Assembly (NCBI GenBank): GCA_910584435.1
Contig: CAJUAP010000078.1
Span: forward strand, 1 to 16,436
DNA: 16,436 bases
Reading direction: 5' to 3'
DNA from: an uncultured Acetatifactor sp.
GTDB taxonomy: Bacteria; Bacillota; Clostridia; Lachnospirales; Lachnospiraceae
Position 1 is the stretch's first letter. Each line of letters opens with the position of its first letter. The notes beneath the pieces are model-generated. The model worked only from the letters and a program-made list of their open reading frames with translations. It did not search any database and was not told the DNA's origin. Position numbers and translations under genes: made by a program. This document shows positions 6,619-14,926 of this stretch, piece by piece.

Positions 6619-7164
6619 ATGGCAAATGAAGGAAAGAACAGAAACCGAAGATTATGCGTCATGGCAGTCGCAGCCCTTTTGGCGCTGCTGCTTGTGGCAT
6701 GCGGAAGCGGAAAAGAAGACAGTACGAAGGATACAGATACACAGGGAGCTTCAAAACCGGAAAAGAAGACGGAAGATACACAGGCAGGGCAAACGCCGGA
6801 CAGCGACAATCCAGAGATAGCCGGGGAGACGGAAAGCACAGGCACACCGATAAACGGGCTGTCAGTAGAAATAGGAGAAGTTTTAGAAGGCTCTTTTACG
6901 GGAAAGGAGATTCAGACAGACGACCAGGGAGATGCGGGGCAGGTTGCGGTGCTTGATCCGGAGGAAGCGAAACAGTTGGAGATTATATTTACAGAACAGA
7001 CCACCTTTACGGTGCGCTCATCTACGGATATGGGGGCAACGCATACAGATACACCGGGCAGCAGCGCTGATTTGGTAAGCGGCAGGTCGGCAGAAGTATC
7101 AGGTACGAGGGATGGCGATACCATACATGCTTCTTCCGTAATGATTATGGATTTTGGTAATTGA
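6619..7164 (+). CDS. Small lipoprotein with a C-terminal DUF5666/OB-like domain
   Basis: A 181-residue surface lipoprotein. The signal peptide ends in the lipobox LVAC with Cys28 as the lipidated residue. A Thr/Asp/Lys-rich tether follows (about 29-78), then a compact domain (80-180). In that domain VEIGEVLEGSF, VLDPEEAKQLEIIFTEQTTF, DLVSGRSAEVSGTRDG and IHASSVMI look like the small beta-barrel domains grouped as DUF5666 (my reading of the pattern). The start is preceded by AGGCAGGA. It is divergent from the two-component genes, has its own candidate regulator box, and ends before a strong hairpin, so it is probably a single-gene unit. Function unknown; the kinase operon carries another small exported beta-rich protein, so the two may share a signalling theme. 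Confidence 0.8.
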   Translation: MANEGKNRNRRLCVMAVAALLALLLVACGSGKEDSTKDTDTQGASKPEKKTEDTQAGQTPDSDNPEIAGETESTGTPINGLSVEIGEVLEGSFTGKEIQTDDQGDAGQVAVLDPEEAKQLEIIFTEQTTFTVRSSTDMGATHTDTPGSSADLVSGRSAEVSGTRDGDTIHASSVMIMDFGN

Positions 7165-7222
7165 GCAGATGAGCTGTTATATATTGGCAGGATGGACTGG
7201 ATGTACATAATATGAGATGGTA

Positions 7223-7274
7223 CTAAAAAGGGCTCGTCGGGAAACAAATCATTTTCCGGCAGGGCCCTTTTTAG
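7223..7274 (+). terminator. Strong, probably bidirectional hairpin terminator
   Basis: CTAAAAAGGGC (7223-7233) is the exact inverse of GCCCTTTTTAG (7264-7274). Inside, CGGGAAA pairs with TTTTCCG, with one G-U, so the whole forms a long rod. The 5-T stretch in the 3' arm and 5-A stretch in the 5' arm suit termination in either direction. It closes the lipoprotein gene and insulates the following transport operon. Confidence 0.8.
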
Positions 7275-7535
7275 CATCCTCTTGATTACAGGGGAGGAAT
7301 CGAGGCAGAAGTGGAGGAGCCAGAGTCAGGGGCGATGGTGAATGTAAAATGCTGTGAGATGATGGAAACCTCAAAAAAACCTTAACAAAGGGCGGAAAAG
7401 TAGTTTTGTTCTTGGAAGTCTTTTTGAGGAAAAATGTGTATAGTGGTAGATAGCATTTATGACCTGCCTGCTTTCAGCAAGCTGGCGTGCAGCTGTTCAT
7501 AAACTGCGCATTATGTATGAAGGGAGATTATGTGA
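7275..7535 (+). promoter_or_regulatory. Leader region of the transport operon
   Basis: With the terminator it makes up a 371-base gene-free gap. A possible promoter is TTGAGG (7433-7438) and TAGATA (7456-7461) with 17 bases between, a weak match. The segment about 7480-7500 is rich in short CAGC/GCTG inverted repeats. AGGGAG (7521-7526) is the ribosome binding site of the solute-binding protein. No convincing coding frame or known riboswitch is seen. Confidence 0.35.
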
Positions 7536-9785
7536 ATGAAAATGGGAAGGCATGGAAGATATGTAAGGCGTACGGCGGCATTTTTGTTATCTGCCGTATT
7601 GGCAGCAGGTTTATTATCCGGCTGCGGCAAGGGAAAAACGGAAGAACAGAATAAAGAGAATACTTCTGTGAAGGGCCGTTATGTGGAGAATGATATGGAG
7701 CTGCCGATACAGGAGGGGGAGAAGATCCTGAACATGGCAAAGTCAAAGGATGGAAACCCGGTTCTATTTTCAGAGGCAGAAGATACGAAGGTATTCCGTT
7801 ATGAATATAAGGAAGGGAACTGGGAACAGACCCCGCTGGACTGGATTGGCCAGCTTTACGGAGGGCAGAACCTCCGCCTGCAGGAGATACAGGAAACAAA
7901 AGAGGGGGCACAGATTGCAAGAAGTACGGACGAAGAGATGCTTACGCATATTGCAAAAAGTGAGGACGGACAGACAGGTACTGAGCAGTCTATTCCTTAT
8001 CTTAGCCAGCAGGGCGATAACGGGTATCCTGCGGTGACCAATCTTCAGGTTGACGGGGCAGGGAACTACTGGCTGAGTGACATGTACCAGTCAAAGGTGG
8101 TAGTGATCGACGCCTCTTCGATGGAGGTCATGCAGGAGCTTAACAGTGTAGAAGGCAGTTCCAGCGAGCAGAGGATGCTTTTTGCGGCGGAAAACGGGGA
8201 TATGGCAGCGAATACGGAGGATGGTGTCATTACGGTCTATGATTCCGGGGCAGCAGAGAAGGGCACGATGAAGATTGACCAGCAGGAAGGGATCATGATG
8301 TGCGGGAATGAAGAAAACTGGTACATCATTTCCGGAGAAGGTATCATGCGGATGGTATTGGGCAATGAGGTTGGAGAAGTAATCCTGGATGGCACGATGG
8401 CGTCAATGGGCTCTTCTTTGAACCGTATAGCGGGATTCATAAAAGGGCAGGAGGATGATTTTTATGTCCTCTACAGCCAGCCAAAGGCGTCAACGTGGAG
8501 CCTTATGCATTATGCGTATGACGCCGAGGCAATGGCGGTTCCCGAAAATACGCTGAGGGTATTCGGCCTTTCGGAAAATGCGACGGTAGAGGATGCGCTT
8601 CTCGGATTCCAGAAGGCACATCCGGATGTTAAAGTAGAATTCCTGACTTCGGGGAAAGAGGAAGGGATTACCATGGACGATATCCGTACCCTGAACACAG
8701 AGCTGCTTGGAGGAAACGGGGCGGATGTGCTTCTGTTAGACGGACTCTCGGCAGAGTCGTATATTGAGAAAGGAATTCTGGCTGACCTGACAGACCTGGC
8801 AGATGGGCTGACAGCGCAGGAGACGTATCTGGAATCCATATTGAAAAGCACAGCGCAGAAGGACGGGAAGATATACGGGATGCCGGTGAAATTCAGCGTG
8901 CCGGTGATATACGGGGATGAAAATACAAAGGCAGCGCTGTCATCCCTTGACAGCCTGAAATCCTACTTGGAAGAACATCCCCAGGCAAGCATATTTGGAA
9001 TTGCGCAGAGGGATTATATCCGTGATTTCTTATTCCAGATGTATCAGGATGAGATTATTAATAAGGACGGCAAGGTTGACCAGGAGAAGCTGGCAGACCT
9101 GCTGGAGATAGAAGTTAAGATTGCGGCAAATGCGCGGGCGGAGATATTCGACGAGGACGGTTCGGCCCAGATGGATATGGGAACGGCGGCAAAGATTTTC
9201 CAGCAGGATATGTTCAGCAACGGAGGAAGCGCAGCCATTATCAACCATCCGGACAGCGTTGCCACCAGTAAGATTGCAAGCGTGACGGATATGATGACCC
9301 CGTATACGCTTATGCGTCAGATGAGCCTTTCACCGGATACACTGGATGGGCTTTATATACCGAAAGGTATCATAGGAATTAATAAAGACACAAAGCAGAA
9401 GGACATCGCAGAGGAATTTGTGAAGTATCTGTTTTCGCCGGAAGTACAGGGCAAGCCGGTAGGAGACGGACTGTCGGTATTGGAATCCGGAATGGGAATC
9501 CTCAAGGAGGAGCTGGCAAGTGAATATGCAACAGGGCTTGTGACCATGTCAAGCTGGAAGTTTGAAGGCGAGGAAGAGATTGTGCTGGATGTAAGCTACC
9601 CGACAGAAGAGGAGGTCGATGGCCTGATTGCCATTTGCCGCACATTAGAGAAGCCGGCTACACAGGACTGTGTCATCTGGAATATTTATCAGACAGAGGC
9701 AGATGAATGTCTGGGAGGAAATGTTGATGCAAAAACGGCAGCGAAAAACATCGCGCAAAAAGTGGATACGTACCTTGCGGAATAA
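7536..9785 (+). CDS. Solute-binding lipoprotein with an extra N-terminal propeller-like region
   Basis: A 749-residue lipoprotein; the signal peptide ends in LLSGC with Cys30 lipidated. Residues about 339-749 are a typical MalE-type (cluster B) binding protein: LRVFGLSENATVEDALLGFQ, HPDVKVEF, GADVLLLDGLSAESYIEKGI, KIYGMPVKFSVPVIYGD, a late EEFVKYLFSPEVQ and a normal C-terminus. Residues about 45-335 are additional and beta-rich, with blade-like turns such as DGAGNYWLSD (173-182), ANTEDGVITVYDSG and DDFYVLYSQ, suggesting a degenerate beta-propeller. Ordinary family members are about 420-550 residues. The start follows AGGGAG. It leads the operon and would hand its ligand to the two permeases encoded next; a carbohydrate or glycan is the likely ligand class but is not proven. 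Confidence 0.85.
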   Translation: MKMGRHGRYVRRTAAFLLSAVLAAGLLSGCGKGKTEEQNKENTSVKGRYVENDMELPIQEGEKILNMAKSKDGNPVLFSEAEDTKVFRYEYKEGNWEQTPLDWIGQLYGGQNLRLQEIQETKEGAQIARSTDEEMLTHIAKSEDGQTGTEQSIPYLSQQGDNGYPAVTNLQVDGAGNYWLSDMYQSKVVVIDASSMEVMQELNSVEGSSSEQRMLFAAENGDMAANTEDGVITVYDSGAAEKGTMKIDQQEGIMMCGNEENWYIISGEGIMRMVLGNEVGEVILDGTMASMGSSLNRIAGFIKGQEDDFYVLYSQPKASTWSLMHYAYDAEAMAVPENTLRVFGLSENATVEDALLGFQKAHPDVKVEFLTSGKEEGITMDDIRTLNTELLGGNGADVLLLDGLSAESYIEKGILADLTDLADGLTAQETYLESILKSTAQKDGKIYGMPVKFSVPVIYGDENTKAALSSLDSLKSYLEEHPQASIFGIAQRDYIRDFLFQMYQDEIINKDGKVDQEKLADLLEIEVKIAANARAEIFDEDGSAQMDMGTAAKIFQQDMFSNGGSAAIINHPDSVATSKIASVTDMMTPYTLMRQMSLSPDTLDGLYIPKGIIGINKDTKQKDIAEEFVKYLFSPEVQGKPVGDGLSVLESGMGILKEELASEYATGLVTMSSWKFEGEEEIVLDVSYPTEEEVDGLIAICRTLEKPATQDCVIWNIYQTEADECLGGNVDAKTAAKNIAQKVDTYLAE

Positions 9786-10662
9786 AAAGAGATCGGAAAG
9801 ACAAGGCAGGGAGGTCAGGAACGGATACCTGTTCCTGCTCCCAAGCCTCCTGGGGACGGGGGGCTTCGTGCTCATTCCATTTATGGATGTTGTCAAAAGG
9901 TCTTTTCAGCAGGCAGTAGGCAGCGGATTTGTGGGCATGGAAAACTACCGGATGGTGGTGGAAAATGAGGCGTTTCGACTGGCAGCAGGGAATACGGCGA
10001 GATTCATGGCGGTCTGCCTTCCCCTGCTTCTGGTCCTGTCGCTTGGCACAGCGGTTTTAGTAGGCCATGTGACAAAGTTCCAGAGATGGATGAAGACAGG
10101 GTTCCTTCTTCCGATGGCGATTCCGGCGGCCTCTGTAGTGGTTTTCTTTCAGATGGTATTTGATGAAAAAGGATGGCTTGGGCAGCTTGTAGGAGTATTC
10201 GGGATTACTGGGCGTGACTGGCTTGCGTCTGACTCGGCGTTCTGGATACTGGTTGCCTGTTATATATGGAAGAATCTTGGCTATGACATGATACTCTGGC
10301 TTGCGGGGCTTGGCGCGATTCCGGAGGAGCAGTATGAGGCGGCAAGGGTACAGGGGGCGGGAGAATGGGCCTGTTTCTGGTATATTACCCTGCCTCAGTT
10401 AAAAGAAACAACATTTGTAACGGGGCTTCTTTCGTTTGTGAACGCATTCCGGGTATTCCGGGAGGCGTATCTGCTGGCGGGAGATTATCCCCATGAGAGT
10501 ATTTATATGCTGCAGCATCTTTTCAACAACTGGTTTGTGAATCTGGATATTCAGAAGATGACGGCGGCGGCTGTGATGTTAGTCATTCTGACAGGAGGGA
10601 TACTGGGTGCGGAAGAATGGTGGAAAAATCATACAAAGAAAATCGAAGAGCGGAGGATATAA
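9727..10662 (+). CDS. MalF-like ABC sugar permease
   Basis: A binding-protein-dependent importer permease (BPD_transp_1 family). Using the ATG at 9727 it has 311 residues: a basic N-terminus, then TM1 at GYLFLLPSLLGTGGFVLIPF and about five further membrane segments. The cytoplasmic EAA loop YEAARVQGAGEWACFWYITL, followed by PQL, occupies about residues 203-224 and docks onto an ATPase. The frame opens at 9670, but GGGAGG (9713-9718) best serves the ATG at 9727; an ATG at 9721 would be too close. No in-frame ATG or GTG follows before TM1, so the gene overlaps the end of the solute-binding protein by 59 bases. That is long for such operons. Confidence 0.9.
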   Translation: MQKRQRKTSRKKWIRTLRNKKRSERQGREVRNGYLFLLPSLLGTGGFVLIPFMDVVKRSFQQAVGSGFVGMENYRMVVENEAFRLAAGNTARFMAVCLPLLLVLSLGTAVLVGHVTKFQRWMKTGFLLPMAIPAASVVVFFQMVFDEKGWLGQLVGVFGITGRDWLASDSAFWILVACYIWKNLGYDMILWLAGLGAIPEEQYEAARVQGAGEWACFWYITLPQLKETTFVTGLLSFVNAFRVFREAYLLAGDYPHESIYMLQHLFNNWFVNLDIQKMTAAAVMLVILTGGILGAEEWWKNHTKKIEERRI

Positions 10663-10663
10663 A

Positions 10664-11506
10664 GTGTTGGTGCAGTGGGCTCTTAGGCTGTTCCTTCTGA
10701 TTGTCCTTGCGGTTATGGTATTTCCGCTCTTTATGCTTACTGCAAATTCTCTGATGGGAAGACAGGAACTTCTGGAAACATGCGGCGCGGTGCTTGCAGA
10801 TTATGGGGAAAGTGCAAAACTGCGTGTTTTCCCCATGTACCCGACATTGCGCGCGTATGTCCGCCTTTTGCTGGATTCGCCGGAGTATTTTACCGCTTTC
10901 TGGAATTCCATGATACAGACCATCCTGGTGCTGGCAGGGCAGCTCCTTGCAGCGGTGCCTGCGGCATGGGCATTTGCCCAGTTCCGTTTTCCGGGGAAAA
11001 AGGTGCTGTGGTTTTTGTATATGCTTCTGATGATCCTGCCGTTTCAGGTAACAATGGTATCCGGGTATCTGGTCCTGAATACGATGGATTTAATGGACAC
11101 CCGTGCGGCGGTGATCCTGCCGGGTATTTTCTCCACACTGCCGGTATTTATCCTGCAGAAGACCTTTGCAGGTATTCCGAAGGAACTGCTGGAGGCGGCA
11201 AAGATTGACGGCGCCGGGGACTTAAGGATATTTGTATCTATGGGCATACCGCTGGGGATGCCAGGTATTTTCTCTATCCTGATACTGGGATTCCTGGAAT
11301 ACTGGAATACAATCGAACAGCCAATGACATACCTTAAGACAGAGGCACTGTGGCCCCTGTCGCTTTATCTGCCGCAGATGGTAAATACGGAGATTGCGGC
11401 AGCTTTTGCGGCATCCATCATAACACTGCTCCCGGCGCTGCTTTTGTTCTTCTATGGCCAGGACAGCCTGGAACAGGGGATTGTGGCATCCGGGGTGAAG
11501 GCTTAA
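10664..11506 (+). CDS. MalG-like ABC sugar permease
   Basis: The second importer permease, partner of the MalF-like protein. Starting at GTG 10664, behind GGAGG (10652-10656) with a 7-base spacer and one base after the previous stop, it has 280 residues, the usual MalG size. The alternative ATG at 10607 would add 19 residues inside the previous gene. TM1 is about residues 5-26, and further segments include LVLAGQLLAAVPAAWAFAQF and VLWFLYMLLMILPF. The EAA loop, ELLEAAKIDGAGDLRIF to MGIPLGMPG, is at about 174-201. The region about 32-70 before TM2 is extracytoplasmic. No MsmX/MalK-type ATPase is encoded nearby, so a shared ATPase elsewhere is expected. Confidence 0.9.
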   Translation: MLVQWALRLFLLIVLAVMVFPLFMLTANSLMGRQELLETCGAVLADYGESAKLRVFPMYPTLRAYVRLLLDSPEYFTAFWNSMIQTILVLAGQLLAAVPAAWAFAQFRFPGKKVLWFLYMLLMILPFQVTMVSGYLVLNTMDLMDTRAAVILPGIFSTLPVFILQKTFAGIPKELLEAAKIDGAGDLRIFVSMGIPLGMPGIFSILILGFLEYWNTIEQPMTYLKTEALWPLSLYLPQMVNTEIAAAFAASIITLLPALLLFFYGQDSLEQGIVASGVKA

Positions 11507-11583
11507 CCACTTTTTACAGGGATATGTATGGGTTCGCTTGTCTGTCAACGAGACAAGACACTAATTATGGAAGGATTGACGAA

Positions 11584-12987
11584 GTGGACAGGAAAAAAAA
11601 GATAAATCAAAAATGGATGATTCGGATTATTGCCGGATTTCTGATCATTATGGCGGCCGGCGGGGTTATTTCCAGAGCGGCAGCCTCTATGCTGGTAGCA
11701 CAGGTGGGAGTAGAGAAGGTGGGACGGGGAAAGCTGTCTTATTCTTACGATGGGAACGGTACTGTGGTGACGGTACAGCAGGACCAGATATTTTTATGGC
11801 CTGAACAGCAGGTGGAATGGGTGGCAGATCCGGGAAGCACGGTAAAAGCGGGGGAGCGTCTGGTTCAATTCCGTAAGGAGTATCTGCAGCAGTCAATTGA
11901 TAAGAAACAGGCTGAACTGAACCAGTTAGAATTGCAGGTATCACAACAGCAGGTATCTGCCAGGGAACCGGCGAGGGTTCCGGCAACGACAGGGGCAGGG
12001 CAGACGCTTTCCGAGGCGCAGCTTGGGCTTCAGACGGCTCAGCAGAAAGCGGCGGAGGCGGAGGCAGCCTACAACCAGTTTATCAATTCGCCTGTACTGG
12101 ACGGGGAAGAGGACAACGTTGCTGCGAAGAAGCAGGAGCTGGAAGCGGCACTTCAGGAAGCGAATGCAGGAGTGCAGACAGCCCAGCAGGCCGTAAACCA
12201 GGCGCAGAATGCTTATGAACTGGCAAGACAGGAGGACGCGGCCCAGAATACGAATGCAGCAAATGCGTCTCAGGCGGCGCTTTTGGGGGCAGAAGCAGCG
12301 CAGGTGCAGGCTGAACAGGCCAGAAAGGAGCTGGAACGGCTTTTGTCCTATCAGGCGGCAGACGGTAAGATCTGCGCAGTTTCAGATTGTACCGTATTGC
12401 AGGTTGGCGTGCAGGCCGGCGCGGTGACTACAGGCTCGGAAATTTTTGTGACTGGGAGCGGCGGTTTCCAGCTAAAAGGCATGGTTAAGGCAGAAGATAA
12501 AGAAAAATTAAAGGTCGGCGCCGAAGTGGGAGTCCAGCTTGCTGCAGGGAAGAAAAAAACCGTAAAGATTGAATCCATAGGAACAGAGACAGGAGAAACA
12601 GCAGGGGCAGGCAGCGGAGATGACGCGGCAGGCCAGGGCGCTTCTTCTATGCAGACATTCTGGCGGGCGCCGCTTCCGGAGAATACAAATGTGGGAGGCG
12701 GGGAACAGTTTACCTGGCGTATTGAGACCTCATCAGAAAAAGAGTATGACCAGATTATTCCGCTTAGCGCGCTGCGGGAAGATGCAAATGAAACGTACTG
12801 TCTGGTTCTTTCCGAGGAAGACCGTATGCTTGGCACGCTGCAGACTGCAAAGCGCGTTCCGGTTACTGTGTTAGAGAAAGATGCGAAAAGTGCGGCAATC
12901 ACTTCCACGCTTACGAACACGGATCAGGTGATTGTATCATCTGAAAAGTATGTGGTAGAAGGAGACCGGGTAAGGCTGAAAGAGTAA
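11584..12987 (+). CDS. HlyD/MacA-type efflux adaptor protein
   Basis: A 467-residue membrane-fusion (periplasmic adaptor) protein. It has one TM helix (about 13-35), a first lipoyl half (about 48-97, with WVADPGSTVKAGERLVQF), and a long Gln/Ala/Glu-rich coiled-coil hairpin (about 98-255, broken near AREPARVPATTG). A second lipoyl half follows (about 256-292, ICAVSDCTVLQVGVQAGAV), then a beta-barrel region from 295 (FQLKGMVKAEDKEKLKVGAEV) and a membrane-proximal C-terminus. The frame is open from 11350. GTG 11584 is chosen because GGAAGGA lies 8 bases upstream and it puts the basic N-terminus directly before the TM; ATG 11524 is an alternative. Such adaptors in Gram-positives usually serve MacB-type exporters, and a PCD-type membrane protein follows here. 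Confidence 0.85.
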   Translation: MDRKKKINQKWMIRIIAGFLIIMAAGGVISRAAASMLVAQVGVEKVGRGKLSYSYDGNGTVVTVQQDQIFLWPEQQVEWVADPGSTVKAGERLVQFRKEYLQQSIDKKQAELNQLELQVSQQQVSAREPARVPATTGAGQTLSEAQLGLQTAQQKAAEAEAAYNQFINSPVLDGEEDNVAAKKQELEAALQEANAGVQTAQQAVNQAQNAYELARQEDAAQNTNAANASQAALLGAEAAQVQAEQARKELERLLSYQAADGKICAVSDCTVLQVGVQAGAVTTGSEIFVTGSGGFQLKGMVKAEDKEKLKVGAEVGVQLAAGKKKTVKIESIGTETGETAGAGSGDDAAGQGASSMQTFWRAPLPENTNVGGGEQFTWRIETSSEKEYDQIIPLSALREDANETYCLVLSEEDRMLGTLQTAKRVPVTVLEKDAKSAAITSTLTNTDQVIVSSEKYVVEGDRVRLKE

Positions 12988-13073
12988 AAACGGATATGCG
13001 GATGATAATTATCTATGAAAGTGATAAGAATGGGATCAATGCATTTTGTATGGAAACAGGCATAGGTGAGAGA

Positions 13074-14228
13074 ATGAAAATAAGATGGCAGAAAATCAGA
13101 ATCCTGGTGCTGATGCTGGTATTTGTCATGGTAAATATCTGGATTATAAACGGGCTTTTGCGGTTAAAGGAACAGGCAGACATGATTTCCTTATCTTATC
13201 CGGCAGGGGCAGTGACAGAAACGGCTTTTGAGCAATGGAAAAAAAGTGAAGACAGTGAGATTTTTTCAGAAGGGGCAGTCTGGAAAGCATGCGGGGATTT
13301 CAAGGTGTTGTCCGAGGATACCGGGCACGACCAGAAAGTATCCTGCTATCAGATGAAGGGTCAGCCGGCCGCCGTCTTTGGGAAGGAGCTGGCTGTCGGA
13401 AGGTATTTTACGGAAGGAGAAAAGAATGTCTGTCTGCTTGACCAGGATACGGTCCGGCAGTTGTTTGGCTCGGATAATGTGCTGGGACTGGAAGTCAGAA
13501 TGGATGAAAAGAGCTGGCAGATTGCCGGAGTGCTGAAAGGGAGTGCTCCTATCTGTGTGATTCCGGCAGGGGAAGGGGAAGTATTTGACGGGATTACGGT
13601 GCGCAAAAAGGAGGAGGGCCAGTCTGTAAATCAGGCGGTCAGTATCATCGAAGCGCTATTTGGAAGCACTGACGGCCAGCAGATAGACGGCCAGCTGTAT
13701 TATGTTCTGGATAGTCTGCTGTATTTTATGATTCTGGCAGTTTCTCTGATTGTGATTGGAATTGCGGCTTCGAGGAAAACCCGTAAGAAGCCAAAAAGGA
13801 TAGAGAATGAAAAAGGCGGGGAACGGATGGGTGTCAAAGCGGCGGAGATCGGCAGGCAGTGTATCCTGCCGTGCTGTCTGGCGGCAGCGCTCGTGATCAT
13901 GATAGCGGGAGTAAATGCGGCGAATCCGGGAAGCGATTACCTGCCTACCTACTGGTCGGATTTTGAATTTTTCAGCAGGCTTTTTAAGGATAAGGCAGAG
14001 CAGATACAAAGTCTTGCCGTTCATCAGGAGTTTTTTGTCTGGCAGAAGATGTTTGGCCTTTGGCGGAGGGTTATTCTGGCGGAGGTTCTTGCAGGGGCTT
14101 TGATACTGCTGGTCTGCATGGATTTCCTTTTGCACCTGCGGGTTCGCAGAAAGAAAAAGGGGAGAGGCTGGCTTGCTTCACTTGGACATCGATACAGCAA
14201 AGAGGTTAAAAAAAATGAAAACATTTAA
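13074..14228 (+). CDS. MacB_PCD/FtsX-like membrane protein
   Basis: A 384-residue membrane protein with the layout of type VII ABC exporter permeases: TM1 (about 9-28), a large extracytoplasmic domain (30-205), then three more membrane segments (about 211-232, 264-282, 334-354) and a basic tail. In the outer domain FGKELAVGRYFTEGEKNVCLLD, then QLFGSDNVLGLEVRM and WQIAGVLKG, match the MacB periplasmic core pattern. The loop between TM3 and TM4 is short and Tyr/Phe-rich. ATG 13074 is preferred (AGGTGAG upstream, TM at the N-terminus); the frame opens at 12996. No ATPase gene lies before or after it, unlike usual MacAB arrangements. Its end overlaps bioY by 14 bases, where composition changes, so the C-terminus may be altered. 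Confidence 0.75.
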   Translation: MKIRWQKIRILVLMLVFVMVNIWIINGLLRLKEQADMISLSYPAGAVTETAFEQWKKSEDSEIFSEGAVWKACGDFKVLSEDTGHDQKVSCYQMKGQPAAVFGKELAVGRYFTEGEKNVCLLDQDTVRQLFGSDNVLGLEVRMDEKSWQIAGVLKGSAPICVIPAGEGEVFDGITVRKKEEGQSVNQAVSIIEALFGSTDGQQIDGQLYYVLDSLLYFMILAVSLIVIGIAASRKTRKKPKRIENEKGGERMGVKAAEIGRQCILPCCLAAALVIMIAGVNAANPGSDYLPTYWSDFEFFSRLFKDKAEQIQSLAVHQEFFVWQKMFGLWRRVILAEVLAGALILLVCMDFLLHLRVRRKKKGRGWLASLGHRYSKEVKKNENI

Positions 14229-14742
14229 TTTGTGTATTGCGGCTCTTTTTGCCGCATTGACTGCAGTATTAACTCAATTAGCAATACCAATCGGACCTGT
14301 TCCGATAACCCTTGGGACATTTTCAGTATTTTTGGCTGGAGCTTTATTAGGCGCGAAATTAGGTGCCATCAGTCAAGCTGTATATGTGTTGCTTGGTGTG
14401 GTTGGTGTTCCTGTCTTTTCTGGATTTAAAGGCGGATTTGGAGTGTTGATGGGACCAACTGGCGGATACATAGCAGGATATATCCTTGCTGCATGGCTGG
14501 TAGGATATATTACCAAACGGCATGGGAATAAGATCTACATTTTGATATTAGCAATGCTCGCGGGATATTTTGCTTATACGACTGCAGGAACGTGTTGGTA
14601 TATGTTCAGTATTAAAACAGGATTTATAGAGGCATTGATGGTTTGTGTTGTCCCTTTTATCCTTGGAGATGCATTGAAGATAGTTTTAGCAGCAACATTA
14701 GCATATCAGCTAAGACCTATCCTGAAAAATCATCTGAGATAG
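14215..14742 (+). CDS. bioY: Biotin transporter substrate-binding subunit BioY
   Basis: BioY is the S component of an ECF-type biotin importer, working with the EcfAA'T energising module or alone as a slow transporter. This 175-residue, six-helix membrane protein has the family signatures PIGPVPITLGTF (26-37), LLGAKLGAISQAVYVLLG (44-61), GVPVFSGFKGGFGVLMGPTG (64-83) and PFILGDALK (147-155). ATG 14215 follows AGAGGT (14201-14206) with an 8-base spacer; the frame itself opens at 14173. It overlaps the preceding membrane-protein gene by 14 bases. It has no visible BirA-type operator or promoter of its own, and it is clearly more AT-rich than the upstream operon. A terminator follows. Confidence 0.95.
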   Translation: MKTFNLCIAALFAALTAVLTQLAIPIGPVPITLGTFSVFLAGALLGAKLGAISQAVYVLLGVVGVPVFSGFKGGFGVLMGPTGGYIAGYILAAWLVGYITKRHGNKIYILILAMLAGYFAYTTAGTCWYMFSIKTGFIEALMVCVVPFILGDALKIVLAATLAYQLRPILKNHLR

Positions 14743-14761
14743 GAATCAGAGATTTAGTTTG

Positions 14762-14787
14762 AAAGATGGCCGATAGGCCATCTTTTT
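14762..14787 (+). terminator. Intrinsic terminator after bioY
   Basis: AAAGATGGCC (14762-14771) and GGCCATCTTT (14776-14785) form a perfect 10-bp stem with a GATA tetraloop, followed by further T residues to 14787. The position 19 bases after the bioY stop is typical. Confidence 0.92.
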
Positions 14788-14926
14788 ACCTTTATTAGCA
14801 TTTGCATAAAATGAGTCCTAATGCTCCCGTAAGTAAAAAATAATATATAGAATATTTCTTGCCAAGAGAAAATGAGAAAAAAACTCTGATATGGATTAAA
14901 ATGTAGAGAAAAAGCATATAAATCTA

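Noticed and set aside
7311..7385. A 24-codon plus frame from GTG 7311 behind AGGGGAGGA in the transport operon leader
   Set aside because: The spacing and GTG start are only passable, the peptide has no recognisable feature, and it lies alone in a leader. Chance is the simpler explanation.
12351..12920. 189-codon minus-strand frame opposite the adaptor gene
   Set aside because: The product is Ser/Pro/Val-rich, as expected from reverse reading of a Gln/Ala/Glu-rich coiled-coil gene; no start signal or motif.
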